A stretch of 28,656 bases of DNA, taken from contig MHUS01000010.1 of the NCBI GenBank assembly GCA_001823505.1, forward strand, positions 619 through 29,274, given 5' to 3'. Positions 27,017 through 28,656 of the stretch are shown one piece after another; the stretch's first letter is position 1; each line of letters starts with the position of its first letter. The notes under the pieces are model-generated. The model saw nothing but the letters and a program-made list of their open reading frames with translations, was not told the DNA's origin and ran no database searches. The translations under genes and the position numbers were made by a program. This stretch comes from Candidatus Yonathbacteria bacterium RIFCSPHIGHO2_01_FULL_51_10 (GTDB taxonomy: Bacteria; Patescibacteriota; Minisyncoccia; Phycocordibacterales; UBA1539_B).

Positions 27017-28449
27017 AAAGCGAAGGGAAACGGGGGATGATCGCTCCAACGATCATCGTTATCTTTGGCGCGACGGGAGACCTGAGCCAAAAGAAACTCC
27101 TCCCCGCGCTTTTTCGATTGTTTTGTGCAGGGTATCTTCCGGCGGCATTGCGCATTGTGGGGTTCTCGCGCCGTGATCTTGGCGATGAGGGGTATCGTAC
27201 TTTCGCGCGTGAGGCACTTGCGGTCACTGCGGGAGAGAGAAAGACCGAGCTTGAGCACTTTCTTAACCGCCTGACCTATATTGCCGGTGATTTTATGCTT
27301 CCCGCAAGCTATCAGAAGCTCTCAGACGGATTGATCGTTGTGGAGGGGGAAATGGGGCAGTGTGCCAACAAACTTTTCTATCTTGCGGTTCCTCCGGTAT
27401 CGTACGAGCCGATCTTTAAAGAGCTCGCCGACTCAGGTCTTACGATTCCGTGCAGCGACGAGTTGGGGTGGACGCGTGTCTTAGTGGAGAAGCCATTTGG
27501 CAATAATAACGAGACCGCGGCGGCGCTTGATCGTACCCTTGGGCTGCTCTTTAAAGAAGAACAAATATTTCGTATTGATCACTATTTGGCCAAGGAGGCG
27601 CTGCAGGATATTTTAATGTTTCGATTCTCTAATCTTATTTTTGAGCCACTCTGGAACAAAAACTATATTGACCGCGTGGAGATCAAGCTCTTCGAGTCGC
27701 ATGGCATAGCGGAGCGAGGCGTATTCTATGATGGACTCGGTGCTCTCCGGGATGTGGGACAGAACCATCTTTTGCAGATGCTTGCGCTTGTCGCAATGGA
27801 GAATCCCGGAGGACTTGATGCTGCTGCGGTCCGTGAAGCTCGTGCAAAAGTCCTGCAAGCGCTTCGTCCTATCACAGCGTCGAGTGATGCTCTGGAGCGC
27901 ACGGTGCGAGGGCAGTATGCAGGGTATCAAGATGAGGCAGGGGTAGCCGCAGGGTCTCAGACCGAGACATATTTCCGTATACAAGCATTCGTGGATAATG
28001 AACGATGGCACGATGTACCATTTTATCTTGAAAGTGGCAAAATGCTTGAACGAGCGCTTGCCGAGGTCGTCATTACTTTTAAGGGGACTGAGTCATTTTT
28101 TTGTCGCTCCAAGGAGAACCATCATCATGCAAATATTCTGACATTTCGTATTCAGCCGGACGAGGGCATTTCCGTGCTCTTTTGGGCGAAACAGCGCGGT
28201 TTTACGTCTCAACTCGAACCAAAGAAACTCGCATTCTCGTACCGCGAAGAAGGCGGCGGGAGCACGCGTATTCCTGACGCCTACGAGCGTGTTCTCTATG
28301 ACGGCATTGCCGGGGATCAGATCCTTTTTACGAGTACGGACGAGGTGATGGCGGCGTGGAAGTTCATCACGCCGATCATTGAACACTGGAAAGAAACACC
28401 GCTTCATCAATACGAAAAGGGGAGTACCGGGCCGCGGGTGGAGAAATAA
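26989..28449 (+). CDS. zwf: Glucose-6-phosphate 1-dehydrogenase
   Basis: This enzyme oxidises glucose-6-phosphate to 6-phosphogluconolactone and makes NADPH, the first step of the oxidative pentose phosphate pathway. The 486-aa length fits. The dinucleotide loop is GATGDLSQKKLLPALF (G27-F42). EKPFG lies at 167-171, and the substrate motif is RIDHYLAKE (195-203) with D197, H198 and K202. The catalytic-base histidine in DVGQNHLLQ is H260. Start: the 26989 ATG overlaps GH15 by 28 nt; a second ATG at 27037 (MIAPTIIV) would shorten it by 16 residues and remove the overlap. Last gene of the glucan operon. Confidence 0.96.
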   Translation: MSEVQPSILESEGKRGMIAPTIIVIFGATGDLSQKKLLPALFRLFCAGYLPAALRIVGFSRRDLGDEGYRTFAREALAVTAGERKTELEHFLNRLTYIAGDFMLPASYQKLSDGLIVVEGEMGQCANKLFYLAVPPVSYEPIFKELADSGLTIPCSDELGWTRVLVEKPFGNNNETAAALDRTLGLLFKEEQIFRIDHYLAKEALQDILMFRFSNLIFEPLWNKNYIDRVEIKLFESHGIAERGVFYDGLGALRDVGQNHLLQMLALVAMENPGGLDAAAVREARAKVLQALRPITASSDALERTVRGQYAGYQDEAGVAAGSQTETYFRIQAFVDNERWHDVPFYLESGKMLERALAEVVITFKGTESFFCRSKENHHHANILTFRIQPDEGISVLFWAKQRGFTSQLEPKKLAFSYREEGGGSTRIPDAYERVLYDGIAGDQILFTSTDEVMAAWKFITPIIEHWKETPLHQYEKGSTGPRVEK

Positions 28450-28476
28450 AAACACGGTGTTCGTAAGAACACCGTG
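28446..28476 (-). terminator. Minus-strand terminator (converging on zwf)
   Basis: CACGGTGTTC (28453-28462) and GAACACCGTG (28467-28476) form a 10-bp stem with loop GTAA. Its T-run is on the minus strand, so it ends the gene entering from the right and may also cap the zwf mRNA. Confidence 0.75.
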
Positions 28477-28502
28477 CCATGAACAAACTGAGGAGGGGGT
28501 AA

Positions 28503-28656
28503 TTAGACGAGATATTTCGTTGCGGTAACATGGAATAGTCCATTATCGATGTAGCGCTGGAATATCGCACCGTATTCGTCCAAGTCGTAAAGATACCCGA
28601 GATCTGATCCAAAAGCAGAAACATCCCTTTCGGTGGAGTTATCGTTATTCTCGACT
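28503..28656 (-). CDS. 3' end of a hypothetical minus-strand gene (starts beyond window)
   Basis: On the minus strand the frame is open from the right edge to TAA at 28505-28503 and gives 50 residues. The readable product contains DVSAFGSDLGYLYD, then LDEYGAIFQRYIDNG, and ends HVTATKYLV. It has a natural amino-acid mix (acidic and aromatic), no hydrophobic segment, and is followed by a proper terminator at 28476-28446. A competing reading frame (28376-28624) runs through that terminator and is not credible. Family not recognisable from this end. Confidence 0.65.
   Translation of the reverse strand, partial: VENNDNSTERDVSAFGSDLGYLYDLDEYGAIFQRYIDNGLFHVTATKYLV

Noticed and set aside
28376..28624. 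82-residue minus-strand frame at the right edge
   Set aside because: It crosses the terminator stem and the end of zwf; another minus-strand frame open from the window edge and ending at 28503 is more credible.
1..28656. CRISPR array, prophage, insertion sequence or toxin-antitoxin pair
   Set aside because: I saw no regularly spaced repeats, no transposase, integrase or phage genes, and the lone nucleotidyltransferase has no antitoxin partner.

Overview
The window looks like part of a chromosome from a member of the Candidate Phyla Radiation (Patescibacteria), most likely a Parcubacteria-like lineage. This is an inference. It rests on the mix of many small membrane-anchored proteins of unknown function, peptidoglycan-binding/fibronectin-III surface proteins, a DUF5652-like protein, a very short DnaX, a PIF1-type helicase with a C-terminal helix-turn-helix, and a GT4/GH57/GH15 glucan cluster. 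TGA is used as a normal stop codon in many genes, so the code is standard (not the UGA=Gly code of Gracilibacteria). There are no rRNA genes, CRISPR arrays, transposases or phage genes. Many genes have a TATAAT/TATACT box whose last base lies only 6-7 nt before the ATG and lack a Shine-Dalgarno sequence, which points to leaderless transcription.

Layout. 1-1190: the end of a membrane protein and a two-gene unit of small membrane-anchored helical proteins, the second with an apparent frameshift in its Lys/Ala tail. 1261-3170: a Cys4 small protein, dnaX without its zinc module, and a Ser/His/Gly-rich protein with a DnaJ-type zinc motif behind a consensus sigma-70 promoter. 3288-3443: tRNA-Gln(UUG) followed by three hairpins, the first of which recruits the tRNA 3' end. 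3478-5087: a visibly more A+T-rich block with a nucleotidyltransferase, a dipeptidase E homologue and a SET-domain protein. 5218-7606: a small exported Met/His/Gly-tailed protein, an ECF sigma factor overlapping a three-helix membrane protein (probable anti-sigma), a DUF218 protein and a 49-aa membrane protein.

7702-14682: surface and stress functions. There is an exported cytochrome b5-like heme protein with an acidic tail, an anchored 312-aa protein, a peptidoglycan-binding/FnIII protein, and a minus-strand run of PAS protein, triple-FnIII surface protein, YggT and YeaQ/GlsB. Facing this run are a second ECF sigma factor and a 43-aa lmo0937-type membrane protein. A transglutaminase-like protein closes the section. 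14757-17668: anchored proteins, DgkA-type lipid kinase, pirin and a 21-aa lysine-rich protein. 17839-22092: PIF1-like helicase, an msrA-msrB-HAD phosphatase operon with 4-nt overlaps, and a BCAM0308-like four-cysteine protein.

22543-28449: a tightly packed carbohydrate operon: GT4 glycosyltransferase, GH57 glucanase, GH15 glucoamylase-like hydrolase and glucose-6-phosphate dehydrogenase. Together they suggest synthesis or remodelling of an alpha-glucan, its hydrolysis, and entry of glucose-6-phosphate into the oxidative pentose phosphate route for NADPH. That reductant could support the nearby methionine sulfoxide reductases. A minus-strand gene enters from the right edge.

The most unusual items are a family of three intergenic elements bounded by TATTAGC...GCTAATA (8330-8491, 17688-17753, 22257-22333), the leaderless promoter pattern, the zinc-less DnaX, the hairpin series behind the tRNA, and the two ECF sigma neighbourhoods.
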